13,321 nt of DNA from Saprospiraceae bacterium (GTDB taxonomy: Bacteria; Bacteroidota; Bacteroidia; Chitinophagales; Saprospiraceae). How positions within the stretch are numbered: the first letter of the stretch is position 1; each line of letters begins with the position of its first letter. The DNA is taken from NCBI GenBank assembly GCA_004297645.1, contig SCUG01000590.1:1-13321 (forward strand). The letters are read 5' to 3'. The notes below the pieces were generated by a model. The model was not told where the DNA came from, made no database searches, and was given only the letters and a program-made list of their open reading frames with translations. Positions 1 through 7,776 of this stretch are shown here, one piece after another. The position numbers were made by a program, and so were the translations under genes.

Positions 1-1607
1 AATTTCAGGATGATTCCTGCTGGCTTGCCATTTTGTGCATTCTTTATCTCCCGGTCTATGAGGCGCTCCAGATTCGAGCGAAGGTTGAACTGCCCGACAA
101 AAAGATGCTGAAACGCGGTAAGTGGCAGATGGTGGGTTTCTAAGAAATCGAACATTTCATTCACTTCCTCAGTCAGCCTTTCATCAGCGGTGAACAACCC
201 GAAATCGCAGTAAATTTTGGCAGTGCCCTCGTGAAAATTCCCCGTGCTGAGGTAAGTATAAAATTTCAGCCCGCCTTCTTCCTGCCGCCTAATGAGGGCC
301 ATTTTGGCATGCACTTTTACCCCTGGCAGACTATATGCCACTTTCACGCCCGCTTTTTCAAGTTCGTCACCCCACGCCAGATTGGCGGCCTCGTCGAAAC
401 GCGCTTTCACCTCTATGAAAACGAAAACCTGCTTGCCCGCTTTCACCGCCTGAACCAAGGCGTTCATGATACGCGACTTCCGCGCCACGCGATACTGTGT
501 GACTTTTATATGGGTGACGAGCGGGTCCTTGGCCGCCTCTTCGAAAAAGCGGATGACCGATTCGTAAGAATGGTATGGGGGATACAACAAATGGTCGCGC
601 TCGCGCAGGGTGGCGAAAAAGCCGTGGGTGTCCTCCAGCGCATGGTAAGGCAGGGCCGGCAGCGGCTTGTTTTTCAACTGCTCCAGGCCAAAGTCCGGGA
701 AGTTGAAAAAGTCAAAATTGTTGTGGTAACGACCCTCCACGAGCAGGTCCTCTTTTTTCAGGTTGAAAGTTTCGATGAGGAATTGCAGCAGTTCCTGCGG
801 CATTTCCCGGTCGTACACAAAGCGGGAGGGTGGTCCCACCTGCCGCTTGGTCAGGCTGTCGCGGATTTTGGAAATGAGGTCTCCAGAGTATTCGTCGTCT
901 ATGTACAACTCAGCGTCGCGGGTCAGTTTTATGCTATAAGTGTCCAGAATATTGTACCCCGGAAACATGGCCGAAAGGCAATGCCGCACGATGTCGTCAA
1001 GCATAATCAACTCCATGCGCCCTTTCAGCGAAGGCAGTTTAATGAACCGCGGCAGGTGCTCAGAAGGGATTTTTACAATGGCATAATGCTGTGAGCCATC
1101 CTCCTTATCGGCCATGAACACCGTCAGGTAGAGTGAGGCATTGTTGAGGAAAGGGTAAATTTTCTTTTTCACCAGCAATACCGGCTGCACGAAAGGCAGC
1201 ATGTGGTCGTTGAAAAATTCTGTGACAAACTGGCGCTGCTTTCTTCCGAGTTGGAGCCTTCGCTTCAGCAAAATCCGGTGTTTGCGTAATTGGGGGATAA
1301 TCTGGTTTTCAAAAATATCGCTAAACTCCACCTGCTGACTGTTCACAATTTTCAAAATCTCTTTGAGCACCACTTTCGGTTCGAAATCCAGTTGTTGCCG
1401 TGTTTTCCGGCTCACCCGAACGAGGTTGCGGTTGTTGGCCACCCGAACCCGGAAAAACTCGTCGAGGTTGCTGGAGTATATCGCCAGGAATTTCAGGCGC
1501 TCCAACAGCGGCACAGCCGGGTCTTTCGCCTCCTGCAATACACGATAATTGAACGATAGCCAACTGATGTCCCTGTGGATGTATGGGAAGTTCTCTTTTT
1601 TTTGCAT
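1..1607 (-). CDS. ppk1: Polyphosphate kinase 1, C-terminus cut by window edge
   Basis: PPK1 reversibly makes inorganic polyphosphate from the gamma-phosphate of ATP. I translated this gene by hand on the minus strand: it starts MQKKENFPYIHRDISWLSFN and stays open for 535 codons to the left edge. The N-terminal RDISWLSFN...LERLKFLAIYSSNLDEFFRVR block is the classic PPK1 N domain. The catalytic core carries YRVARKSRIM, a basic ARFDEAANLAW segment and PGVKVHAKMAL. Its histidine, about residue 433, matches the autophosphorylated His435 of E. coli PPK. The STGNFHEGTAKIYCDFGLFT motif follows. Family members are about 690-720 aa, so roughly 160 C-terminal residues, including the second conserved histidine region, lie outside the window. 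The start is the only in-frame ATG next to the family N-terminus, 39 nt from a good promoter. Identification is firm. Confidence 0.95.
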   Translation of the reverse strand, partial: MQKKENFPYIHRDISWLSFNYRVLQEAKDPAVPLLERLKFLAIYSSNLDEFFRVRVANNRNLVRVSRKTRQQLDFEPKVVLKEILKIVNSQQVEFSDIFENQIIPQLRKHRILLKRRLQLGRKQRQFVTEFFNDHMLPFVQPVLLVKKKIYPFLNNASLYLTVFMADKEDGSQHYAIVKIPSEHLPRFIKLPSLKGRMELIMLDDIVRHCLSAMFPGYNILDTYSIKLTRDAELYIDDEYSGDLISKIRDSLTKRQVGPPSRFVYDREMPQELLQFLIETFNLKKEDLLVEGRYHNNFDFFNFPDFGLEQLKNKPLPALPYHALEDTHGFFATLRERDHLLYPPYHSYESVIRFFEEAAKDPLVTHIKVTQYRVARKSRIMNALVQAVKAGKQVFVFIEVKARFDEAANLAWGDELEKAGVKVAYSLPGVKVHAKMALIRRQEEGGLKFYTYLSTGNFHEGTAKIYCDFGLFTADERLTEEVNEMFDFLETHHLPLTAFQHLFVGQFNLRSNLERLIDREIKNAQNGKPAGIILK

Positions 1608-1645
1608 GATGAACAAGGCTCGAATTTGGTGGAGTTTTCTCGCGG

Positions 1646-1675
1646 CTAAAATAGGGACATTTGCGCAGCAGCCAA
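1646..1675 (-). promoter_or_regulatory. Bacteroidota-type promoter of ppk1
   Basis: On the minus strand, TTG (1675-1673) is followed by a 19-bp spacer and TATTTTAG (1653-1646), one mismatch from the Bacteroidota -7 consensus TAnnTTTG. Transcription would start near 1639, about 30 nt before the ppk1 ATG. Motif and spacing are seen; activity is inferred. Confidence 0.5.
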
Positions 1676-1904
1676 CTGGTTCTCTATAAAAACAGAGCCG
1701 CGACCCGGATGCCATCCGACTGTGGCCGTTGCCCGGCGAGGTATTTGGTCCATTCCGGGGCAAGCAAATTGTCAGGTGTAGTTTTGCTAAAACAAAGGCA
1801 TTGCCCGGCGGGCCGGGCAGCCGGACGAAGCTGTCTCGATGGATGAAAAGGGAAGGCTGCCGCGACCTTACTGCCCAACCCCAGTTCGGCAGACAAGCTG
1901 GTAG

Positions 1905-1926
1905 CTGGTGAACTGGAGTTCGCCAG
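1905..1926. repeat. Imperfect 22-bp palindrome downstream of chrA
   Basis: CTGGTGAACT, a GG centre, then AGTTCGCCAG: ten-base arms with a single G-T wobble. It lies about 77 bp past the chrA stop and could fold as a transcript-end hairpin or serve as a protein binding site. There is no T-run on either side, so a classical intrinsic terminator is not supported. Confidence 0.4.
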
Positions 1927-1995
1927 TACGAGAAGCGGCAGCCGGGGCAGTTAAAATGCAAATGATGCAAAGCTCAATAGCGAAAATCCCGATTC

Positions 1996-2025
1996 GAAAA
2001 ATTTAAAGGATGAAAAATTTAAAGG
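1996..2025. repeat. 14-bp direct repeat across the chrA stop codon
   Basis: GAAAAATTTAAAGG occurs at 1996-2009 and 2012-2025, a 16-bp period. On the minus strand the first-read copy encodes part of AFKFF and the next copy, shifted in frame, supplies the TAA stop of chrA. The present C-terminus therefore depends on this small duplication. Confidence 0.6.
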
Positions 2026-3355
2026 CCAAACCCAAAGTGATGCAAACGCCAATCGTTTTGAGCATGTCCCATTTTAATTTGAAGTAGATGAAAAGGGCAG
2101 CCAGCATGATGAAAACTGCGCCCCAATCCACGGTCGCACAAACGGGCAGCGGGATGTGCATCCCGGCGACATTCAACTCGCCCATTTTCCCAAACAGCGT
2201 GTGCAAACTGAACCAAATGCCGAGGTTCAAAATCACGCCTACCACCGCCGCCGTGATGCCGGAAAGGGCGGTCGTCAGGCTTTTGTTGCCCCGCAAATTT
2301 TCGATGTAGGGCGCACCTGTGAAAATGAAAAAGAAGGAGAGCAGGTACGTCACCCAAGTCACGAGCACGGAAGCCAAAACGCCCGCCAAAACAGGGTCGA
2401 GTGACCCGGCATTGCGGAACGCACCCATGAAACCGACAAACTGCACGACCTGGATGAGCGGGCCCGGCGTGGTTTCCGCCATGCCCAAGCCGTCGAGCAT
2501 TTCGCCGGGCTTCACCCAGCCATAGGTCTCGACTGCCTGTTGGGAAATGTACGCCAGCACCGAGTACGCCCCGCCGAAAGTGACGACCGCCGATTTGCTG
2601 AAAAAGATGCTCTCCTTGGTGAAAACATTGTCCAAACCGAGGGAAACAACCAACAGCACTACGGGCACGAGCCACAACGCCAGCCAAAAAAACGCTGTCC
2701 CCAAAGTTTTTGAAAGGGAAGGTTTTTCAGGTTGGATGAGTCGGTCAATCAAGCCTTCCTCGCTGTCTTTTTTGTCGGCGTGACCTTTGATGACGAGGAA
2801 TTTTTCCTCCCAGATTTTGCCGCCGATGAAACCAATCAAACCTGCCGGGAGGACGATGACGGGAAAGGGGATTTTGAAAAAGAAAATGGCGATGAACGCC
2901 AGCACAGCGATGCCGGCCATGACCTCGTTCTTCAACGCCTTTTTGCCGATTTTGATGACCGCCCCAACCACGATGGCAAGCACCGCCGGTTTGATGCCGT
3001 AAAAAATGCCCTGCACGATGGTCAAGTCTTTCCACAAGGCGTACAAAATGCTCAAAACAAGGATGGACAAAAAGCCTGGCAGCACGAACAATGCCCCGGC
3101 AACGATGCCGCCCCTCGTCTTGTGCAACAGCCAACCGATGTACGTGGCGAGTTGCTGTGCTTCAGGCCCCGGCAGCAACATGCAGTAGTTGAGGGCGTGG
3201 AGGAAGCGGTTTTCGCCAATCCATTTCTTCTCCTCCACGATGAGCTTGTGCATGACGGCAATCTGTCCCGCAGGCCCGCCGAAGCTGTACAGGGCAACTT
3301 TGAGCCAGATGCGGAGGGCTTCGGTGAAGGTTGGAAGTTTCTCCATTTGCTGCAT
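2003..3355 (-). CDS. chrA: Chromate transporter ChrA, two-domain CHR family
   Basis: Inner-membrane protein of the CHR superfamily that expels chromate from the cytoplasm. At 450 aa it is the long, two-domain form. The N-terminal half has SFGGPAGQIAVM (residues 24-35) and the LLPGPEAQQLATYIGW motif. The C-terminal half repeats the pattern with VVTFGGAYSVLAYI and TTPGPLIQVVQFVGFMGAF. Long hydrophobic stretches between these account for the transmembrane helices, with a charged central loop (GHADKKDSEEGLIDRLIQPEKP) joining the halves. The gene starts 2 nt after the SOD stop, so translation is probably coupled; a second ATG three codons in is an alternative start. It is the last gene of the cluster. 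Family assignment is firm; chromate as substrate is supported by the ChrB-type neighbours. Confidence 0.95.
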   Translation of the reverse strand: MQQMEKLPTFTEALRIWLKVALYSFGGPAGQIAVMHKLIVEEKKWIGENRFLHALNYCMLLPGPEAQQLATYIGWLLHKTRGGIVAGALFVLPGFLSILVLSILYALWKDLTIVQGIFYGIKPAVLAIVVGAVIKIGKKALKNEVMAGIAVLAFIAIFFFKIPFPVIVLPAGLIGFIGGKIWEEKFLVIKGHADKKDSEEGLIDRLIQPEKPSLSKTLGTAFFWLALWLVPVVLLVVSLGLDNVFTKESIFFSKSAVVTFGGAYSVLAYISQQAVETYGWVKPGEMLDGLGMAETTPGPLIQVVQFVGFMGAFRNAGSLDPVLAGVLASVLVTWVTYLLSFFFIFTGAPYIENLRGNKSLTTALSGITAAVVGVILNLGIWFSLHTLFGKMGELNVAGMHIPLPVCATVDWGAVFIMLAALFIYFKLKWDMLKTIGVCITLGLAFKFFIL

Positions 3356-3357
3356 TT

Positions 3358-4083
3358 TTAGCGGGTCAACCTACATGCCACCTCCAACCGCTGCGCCGCG
3401 TTGTCCCAGTTGATGATTTGGAACAAGTTGTCCACGAACTCGGCCCGCCGGTTGCGGAACTTCAGGTAGTAGGCGTGTTCCCACACGTCAATCACCAGCA
3501 GTGGGATGACGCCCCACTGGGTCAGTTTTTCGTGGTTTTCGCAACCCATTACCGTGAGCTTGTCGGTGTAGGGCTGGTAGCCGAGGATACCCCAGCCGTT
3601 GCCGTCCACGTCTTTGCTGGTTTTTGCCAGCAGCAACTTCAGCTTGTCATAGCTGCCAAAATCCTTTTCGATGCGCTTCAAAAGTTCGCCCGCCGGGTCG
3701 GTTTTTTTGTTGCCGAGGTTGGTCCAGAAGATGGTGTGCAGGACGTGGGAAGAAAGGTGGAAGGCGAGTTTTTTCGTCCAGTAGTCCACCGTTTCAACGG
3801 CGTTTTCGTCGAGTGTTTTGCGGATCATCTGCAAGTCCTTGTTTGCGCCTTTCACCGCACCGCCATGGTGGAAAGTGTAGTGCAGGTGGACGGTCTCCTG
3901 GTCCATGAATGGCTCGAGGAAATTTTCGGAGAAAGGCAGCGGTTGCATGGCAAAGTTGCCGTCGGCGTCCGTCAGCTTATCCATGCCGTTTTCGGCGATG
4001 TTGTTGGCGAACACGGAATTGGAAGGCAGCAGCGACGCTGCGCCGAGGATGGAGGAGGTTTTGAGAAAATCTTTGCGGTTCAT
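3358..4083 (-). CDS. chrC: Exported Fe/Mn superoxide dismutase (ChrC role)
   Basis: Fe/Mn-family SOD, 241 aa, converting superoxide to peroxide and oxygen. Metal ligands are all present: His68, His116 (VLHTIFW), Asp199 and His203 (DVWEHAYY). The outer-sphere position that is Gln146 in E. coli MnSOD is His184 (CENHEKL). The second-shell residue equivalent to Tyr34 is Ala76 (HYTFHHGGAV), which is unusual. The N-terminus, MNRKDFLKTSSILGAASLL to about residue 26 (VFA), looks like an export signal; NRKDFLK resembles a twin-arginine motif with the second Arg replaced by Lys. SOD-type ChrC proteins occur in proteobacterial chrBAC operons, where they counter superoxide from Cr(VI) reduction, so the position before chrA fits that role. 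The symbol rests on context; the SOD family call is firm. Confidence 0.88.
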   Translation of the reverse strand: MNRKDFLKTSSILGAASLLPSNSVFANNIAENGMDKLTDADGNFAMQPLPFSENFLEPFMDQETVHLHYTFHHGGAVKGANKDLQMIRKTLDENAVETVDYWTKKLAFHLSSHVLHTIFWTNLGNKKTDPAGELLKRIEKDFGSYDKLKLLLAKTSKDVDGNGWGILGYQPYTDKLTVMGCENHEKLTQWGVIPLLVIDVWEHAYYLKFRNRRAEFVDNLFQIINWDNAAQRLEVACRLTR

Positions 4084-4141
4084 GATTTTATTATTTTGAG
4101 TGAAAGAATTGAATGTATTTCCGGGGCGTCACTTGCCATTT

Positions 4142-6307
4142 TCACACCCTGAAATTGTACCGCACCTTCACCAGCACCTGCCTGCTTTGCAGCGACCAGC
4201 GGTTGCCCGGCTCGTCCAGCGTGTTGTGGTTGAACACGAGGAACGCATCGCCCAGTGGGCTAAAAATCCAGTGGAAGCGGGCGTTCCAGCCCAATTCCCG
4301 GCTCTCGGTATCGTATTGCAGGAGGCTGTTCAGTTGCAGGTCGGGCGTCACGTTGAAGCGCACCCGCAGCCCGCCGAGCGTTTGGTTGAAATCGCCCCAG
4401 GGCAGCCGCCCGATGTTGCGCACCCCGCCGAGTTCGAAGGTCACGAGTTGCGAGGGGTTCCAGTTAGCTTCCAGCTCTATTTCGTGCAAGTGCCCTTCGT
4501 AAAAGGAGCCGAACCACCAGGTCAGTTGACCGTTCAGGCGGCGCTTGGCGGCGGTTTCCACTTCGAGGCGGCAGCGGGTGAAATGATACGTCCCGGCGGG
4601 GATGACTACGCCTTTTGCAATGTCGAACGGTTCCGACAAGTTTTCGCCCTGTGGGTTGTAGTTGATTTCAAAACGGTCGCCGCTCTCCAGCCGCCAGTTG
4701 ACGGGGGCGGCGAAAATGCGGTAAGACTGCCATTGCCCATCCAACCCGGAAACATAGGTTAGGAAAAGTTCATTGAACATTTGGCGCAGCCAACTCCAGC
4801 CAGGGCGGGGGGCGAAGGCCACCCCGCCCTGCAAGTAATGGACACCCATGCGAGGCACGAAGCCCAGCGAGGGGTCGAAATTTTCACCGATGCGGGCGTA
4901 GGTGAAGCCCAAGTCCCAGCGGTCGTTGGGGTAGTCAATTTTCAGGCCGGCGGAAGAACGGTCGTTTTTCAGATCGTCCCGGTTGGCGAGCAAGCCCCAT
5001 GCGCCAACGAGGAAGTTTTTATCTCCCTGAAAACGGGTGGTCTGGAAGGTGAAATCCGCCCCCGAAGTCCAAGCGTTGCTCCTGCCCTGCGGGTCGCCGA
5101 AGGTGGAAATCATGCCGACCGAACTTTCTTTCCACACATTTTGGCGGATGCGCAGCACACCCAAGTTGGCTGCGCCGAGCGTGTCCTCTGGTGTTTCGAT
5201 GCCCCGTGTCCGAATTGCCAAGCCGCCGAAAGCGGTCTTGCCGCTGCGCCCGTTGAGTTTTGCGCCTGCCAAAACGGGGATTTCATTTCCCCGGAGCAGC
5301 CCAATCCGGCGGCTGAAAAAAGGCAGTACGGTGTTGCTTCCCGTGCCGATTCCAAATTCAAAAATGTCGGAGCCTTCGAGGAAAAACGAGCGTTTTTCAG
5401 GGAAAAAAAGCGGGAAGCGGGTCAGGTTGGTTTGCCGGGTGTCCACTTCGGTTTCGGCAAAATCGGTGTTGGCGGTGACGGTCGCCAGCACGTTGGGACC
5501 CAGCCGTTGGCTGGCGTCGAGGCTCGGCTCGAACGACCAATCGTTTTTGCCGCCGCCCGTTTTGGTCACGCCGCCGACGAGCGAGGGGCGCACGTTCAAG
5601 CCCACGCCATAGTTGAATTTTGGCAAATGGGTGAGCAAGCCCGCGCGGCTGGTTTGGATGACCTTCTGGTCGCGGCTCACGTTTGCCCAACGGATGGTCT
5701 CCTGCTTGCGCTGGATGCGCCGCTCCACGTTGAAGCCCCACTCGGTCAGTCCTTTTTTGAAATTGAGGCTTTGGATGGGCAGGCGGATTTCGACCGACCA
5801 ACCCGCATCGTCCACCGAAGCGGCAGCTTCCCAGACTGCATCCCAATCGCTGTTTTCTTCCTCGCCCCGGTTCGAGACGAGTGCGTCGTACCTCGCTCCG
5901 TTGGCGTTCACGGCGAAAATGTAGCCCGATTGCCCGTCCAAAAAAGGGTCGAGCACGATGCGGATGTGGTCTTCGGTTTCGAGGTTGGCATCCCGGAGTT
6001 TGGAAAAACGGACGATGCCCTGCGGCTCGGCATCTTCGCAGCGGATGCCGATGACGACGGTTTTTTCGTTTGCCAACACCCTGATTTCGGTTCGTGCGGA
6101 GGGTTCGCCTTTTTCGACGGGGACGGTGGTGCGGAGTTGGTCAGTCATGGGGGCGGACTGCCAATCGGCTTCATCGAGGCGGCCGTCGAGGCGGATTTGC
6201 CCGGCGAGGGCGCCGACTGCGAGAGCGGGGCGGGTAGGGCCCTGTGCCGGAAGTTGGGTGGCTATCGCCAGCAGGAAGGCAGGGATGAGGGTGGTTTTGA
6301 TTTTCAT
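4142..6307 (-). CDS. DUF5916 outer-membrane protein with CBM9-like N-domain
   Basis: 721-aa secreted protein of unknown function. A signal peptide covers residues 1-21 (hydrophobic FLLAIATQLPA, cleavage before Q). Residues about 30-200 resemble the CBM9/DOMON-like fold (IRLDGRLDEADWQSA, then IRVLANEKTVVIGIRCEDAEP). The remainder matches the DUF5916 type: TRFPLFFPEKRSFFLEGSDIFEFG is a hallmark segment, followed by alternating hydrophobic/aromatic strands up to a C-terminal VKVRYNFRV typical of an outer-membrane beta-barrel end. The start lies 4 nt after the stop of the ChrB-like gene, so it is clearly co-transcribed; 58 nt separate it from SOD. DUF5916 proteins have no established link to chromate that I know of; a role in outer-membrane passage or carbohydrate binding is only inference. 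Confidence 0.85.
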   Translation of the reverse strand: MKIKTTLIPAFLLAIATQLPAQGPTRPALAVGALAGQIRLDGRLDEADWQSAPMTDQLRTTVPVEKGEPSARTEIRVLANEKTVVIGIRCEDAEPQGIVRFSKLRDANLETEDHIRIVLDPFLDGQSGYIFAVNANGARYDALVSNRGEEENSDWDAVWEAAASVDDAGWSVEIRLPIQSLNFKKGLTEWGFNVERRIQRKQETIRWANVSRDQKVIQTSRAGLLTHLPKFNYGVGLNVRPSLVGGVTKTGGGKNDWSFEPSLDASQRLGPNVLATVTANTDFAETEVDTRQTNLTRFPLFFPEKRSFFLEGSDIFEFGIGTGSNTVLPFFSRRIGLLRGNEIPVLAGAKLNGRSGKTAFGGLAIRTRGIETPEDTLGAANLGVLRIRQNVWKESSVGMISTFGDPQGRSNAWTSGADFTFQTTRFQGDKNFLVGAWGLLANRDDLKNDRSSAGLKIDYPNDRWDLGFTYARIGENFDPSLGFVPRMGVHYLQGGVAFAPRPGWSWLRQMFNELFLTYVSGLDGQWQSYRIFAAPVNWRLESGDRFEINYNPQGENLSEPFDIAKGVVIPAGTYHFTRCRLEVETAAKRRLNGQLTWWFGSFYEGHLHEIELEANWNPSQLVTFELGGVRNIGRLPWGDFNQTLGGLRVRFNVTPDLQLNSLLQYDTESRELGWNARFHWIFSPLGDAFLVFNHNTLDEPGNRWSLQSRQVLVKVRYNFRV

Positions 6308-6311
6308 TTTT

Positions 6312-6776
6312 TCACCGGGCGCTCAGAAGGTTGGGATTCCAAGTGCGCTTTTCACCGTAAAAATACTTCGCCCAGGCGTACAAAGCGTCGTACATTTTCA
6401 TGCCCACCGCCAGCATCTCGTAGTCGTCCCGGATGTTGTGCGACAGCCCCGCCGAAATCGCCCACAGCCCTGCCGCCTGCGGCGCCAGGTCGAAACGGCC
6501 GGTGTCGGCGCCGCGCACGATGAGGGCGAGTTGGAGCAGGGCAGGGTCGGTCAGCCCGTGTTTTTTCAGGATGAAGTCGAAGGTGCAAAATTCGCCCTCG
6601 TGCGAGTATTCAGCGCCGGGGATGTCGTAGGGCACGGCGCCAAATTCCTTCGCCCACTCAAACACCTGTTCCTTCGGCACGTAGATGAATTCGGCCTTGC
6701 TGTCCACGAAGTTTTTGAGGAGCCAGGGGCAGGCGATGCGGTCAATTTTCGGTCGCTCACGAGTTATCCATTTCAT
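6312..6776 (-). CDS. Stand-alone ChrB C-terminal-domain protein
   Basis: 154-aa protein consisting only of the ChrB C-terminal domain (Pfam ChrB_C type). The signature MKWITRERPKIDRIACPWLL with Cys16, the VPYDIPGAEYSHEGEFCTFD segment and LALIVRGADTGRFDLAPQAAGLWAISAGL are plain. In proteobacteria ChrB is a chromate-responsive regulator of chrA; this form lacks any DNA-binding part. The frame stays open upstream to 7082, but only the ATG at 6776 gives the family N-terminus, identical for the first six residues to the fused paralogue at 7728. It sits between the regulator and the DUF5916 gene (4 nt gap). It most likely arose by duplication of the fused gene with loss of the AraC half. Its exact role, such as sensing or chromate handling, is unknown. 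Confidence 0.88.
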   Translation of the reverse strand: MKWITRERPKIDRIACPWLLKNFVDSKAEFIYVPKEQVFEWAKEFGAVPYDIPGAEYSHEGEFCTFDFILKKHGLTDPALLQLALIVRGADTGRFDLAPQAAGLWAISAGLSHNIRDDYEMLAVGMKMYDALYAWAKYFYGEKRTWNPNLLSAR

Positions 6777-6788
6777 GGCGGAAATTTT

Positions 6789-6816
6789 GAAATTGGAAAT
6801 TGAGAAATTGGAAATT
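6789..6816. repeat. 13-bp direct repeat in the leader of the ChrB-like gene
   Basis: GAAATTGGAAATT occurs at 6789-6801 and 6804-6816, a 15-bp period, inside an AT-rich stretch between the putative promoter and the ATG at 6776. The fused paralogue's much shorter leader lacks it. Confidence 0.6.
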
Positions 6817-6825
6817 TTTCTGGCG

Positions 6826-6854
6826 CAAATCTGAACCGTACATTTTTTACAAAA
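6826..6854 (-). promoter_or_regulatory. Putative promoter of the stand-alone ChrB-like gene
   Basis: On the minus strand, TTTTG (6854-6850), 16 nt, then CAGATTTG (6833-6826), one base from TAnnTTTG. The same pair with a 17-nt spacer precedes the paralogous fusion gene, which is the main support. It lets the lower four genes be transcribed separately from the regulator. Confidence 0.45.
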
Positions 6855-6896
6855 TAGAACGCAACTAACTTTTTGTACCGGGTTTACTTTTTTGCA
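6852..6896. repeat. Direct repeat R, copy 1 (end of fusion gene and promoter)
   Basis: About 45 bp that recurs at 7774-7819 with a few substitutions and one indel; the stretch 6867-6896 is identical over 30 bp to 7790-7819. Here it encodes the last residues of the ChrB/AraC protein (MQKSKPGTKS plus stop) and the upstream part of the next gene's promoter. Confidence 0.85.
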
Positions 6897-7728
6897 TCTT
6901 TTTCCGGTAGGTGGAGGGGTTTTCCCCCACGTGTTTTTTAAAAATGCGGGTAAAATGGCTCTGGTCGGAGAAGCCGGTGAGGTAGGCGATGTCGGTGAGG
7001 GAATACGCCGGGTCGTCCAGTAATTGCAGGGCTTTTTCGATGCGAAGCTTGCGGATATACTCGCCGAAGGACAGGTCTTCAAAGTATTTTGAAAACTCCC
7101 GGCTCAAGTAGGCAGGATTGAGGTCGAGGTCTTTCGAAATATCTTTCAGGCTCAGGGCCAGGTTGGTGTCAATCTGGTCTTGAATGATTTCCCTCAACTC
7201 CTTTGCCCAGTCAGGGATTTTCTTTTTCGACCCCGTTTTGGTCTTGAGGAATTTATGGAAAACATTGAGCAGCAACTGCTCCATCGGGTTTTGCGTGTGC
7301 TTTTCGTGGCGGTGAAACTTCGCCCAACTGTACAGCGCATCGTAGAGCATCATGCCTTTTTCCAGCAGTAGGTAATCGTCTTGGATGTTGTGCGCCAAGC
7401 CCGCCGATATTGCCCACAGGCCCGAAGCCTGTTCCGCCAGGTGGTGCCGGTCAGTGTCTGCGCCCCGCACGATGAGCGCCAGCACTTGCAGGGCAGGGGC
7501 GTCGAGTTTGTATTTCTGGAGGAAATAATCGAAGGTGCATAGCTCGCCGTAGTGCGTAAATTCCACGTCCGGCACGTCGAAGGGGATGGCACCGAGCGCT
7601 TCGGCTTTCATTTTCACCTCGTCGTCGGGTACGTAAATGATTTCGGCATCTTTGTCAACGAAGCGCCGGATGAGCCAGGGGCAGGCGATGCGGTCGATTT
7701 TCGGGCGGTGGCGGGTTATCCATTTCAT
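6865..7728 (-). CDS. ChrB-like domain fused to AraC-type HTH, likely chromate regulator
   Basis: 287-aa probable one-component transcription regulator of the chromate cluster. Residues 1-145 are a ChrB C-terminal-type domain (MKWITRHRPKIDRIACPWLI; LALIVRGADTDRHHLAEQASGLWAISAGL), presumably the sensor. A basic linker (about 160-172) leads to a C-terminal AraC/XylS double helix-turn-helix at about 177-280: LSLKDISKDLDLNPAYLSREF is the first HTH, and YSLTDIAYLTGFSDQSHFTR with the FKKHVGENPSTYRKK end is the canonical second HTH. Classical proteobacterial ChrB has the related domain but a different N-terminal half, so this is an alternative architecture. It is the first gene of the five-gene set. 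The last eight or so residues are encoded by a repeat also found upstream of the gene. Domain calls are firm; chromate as the signal is inferred from neighbours. Confidence 0.9.
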   Translation of the reverse strand: MKWITRHRPKIDRIACPWLIRRFVDKDAEIIYVPDDEVKMKAEALGAIPFDVPDVEFTHYGELCTFDYFLQKYKLDAPALQVLALIVRGADTDRHHLAEQASGLWAISAGLAHNIQDDYLLLEKGMMLYDALYSWAKFHRHEKHTQNPMEQLLLNVFHKFLKTKTGSKKKIPDWAKELREIIQDQIDTNLALSLKDISKDLDLNPAYLSREFSKYFEDLSFGEYIRKLRIEKALQLLDDPAYSLTDIAYLTGFSDQSHFTRIFKKHVGENPSTYRKKMQKSKPGTKS

Positions 7729-7747
7729 GGCAGCATCGTTTTACCGG

Positions 7748-7776
7748 CAAATCTGCCACTTTAATTTTCACCCAAA
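7748..7776 (-). promoter_or_regulatory. Putative promoter of the chr cluster
   Basis: On the minus strand, TTTG (7776-7773), 17 nt, then CAGATTTG (7755-7748), near the TAnnTTTG consensus, 19 nt before the ATG at 7728. The arrangement is duplicated ahead of the stand-alone ChrB-like gene. A shared operator for the AraC regulator within this block is plausible but not shown. Confidence 0.45.

Larger units (their letters stand above)
1608..2002. other. Gene-free region between ppk1 and chrA
   Basis: About 395 bp between the divergent features ppk1 (starts 1607, reads left) and the end of chrA (2003). It holds the ppk1 promoter, an imperfect palindrome at 1905-1926 and half of a short direct repeat at its right border. 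Short open frames exist on both strands but none has a recognisable family, composition or initiation signal. I see no RNA gene. It could be decayed coding sequence, but I cannot name a parent. Confidence 0.5.

Noticed and set aside
231..1094. 287-aa plus-strand open frame
   Set aside because: Antisense to ppk1, whose conserved motifs are read on the minus strand across the same bases.
1661..1911. 60-70-aa open frames on both strands between ppk1 and chrA
   Set aside because: No initiation signal, family resemblance or protein-like composition; kept as non-coding.
4781..6523. 580-aa open frame on the plus strand
   Set aside because: It lies antisense to the DUF5916 gene and the ChrB-like gene, which have clear families. 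Its protein has no recognisable domain; it is a GC-driven shadow frame.
6777..7082. N-terminal extension of the stand-alone ChrB-like protein
   Set aside because: It is an out-of-frame reading of the AraC gene end and crosses the promoter; the family N-terminus begins at 6776.
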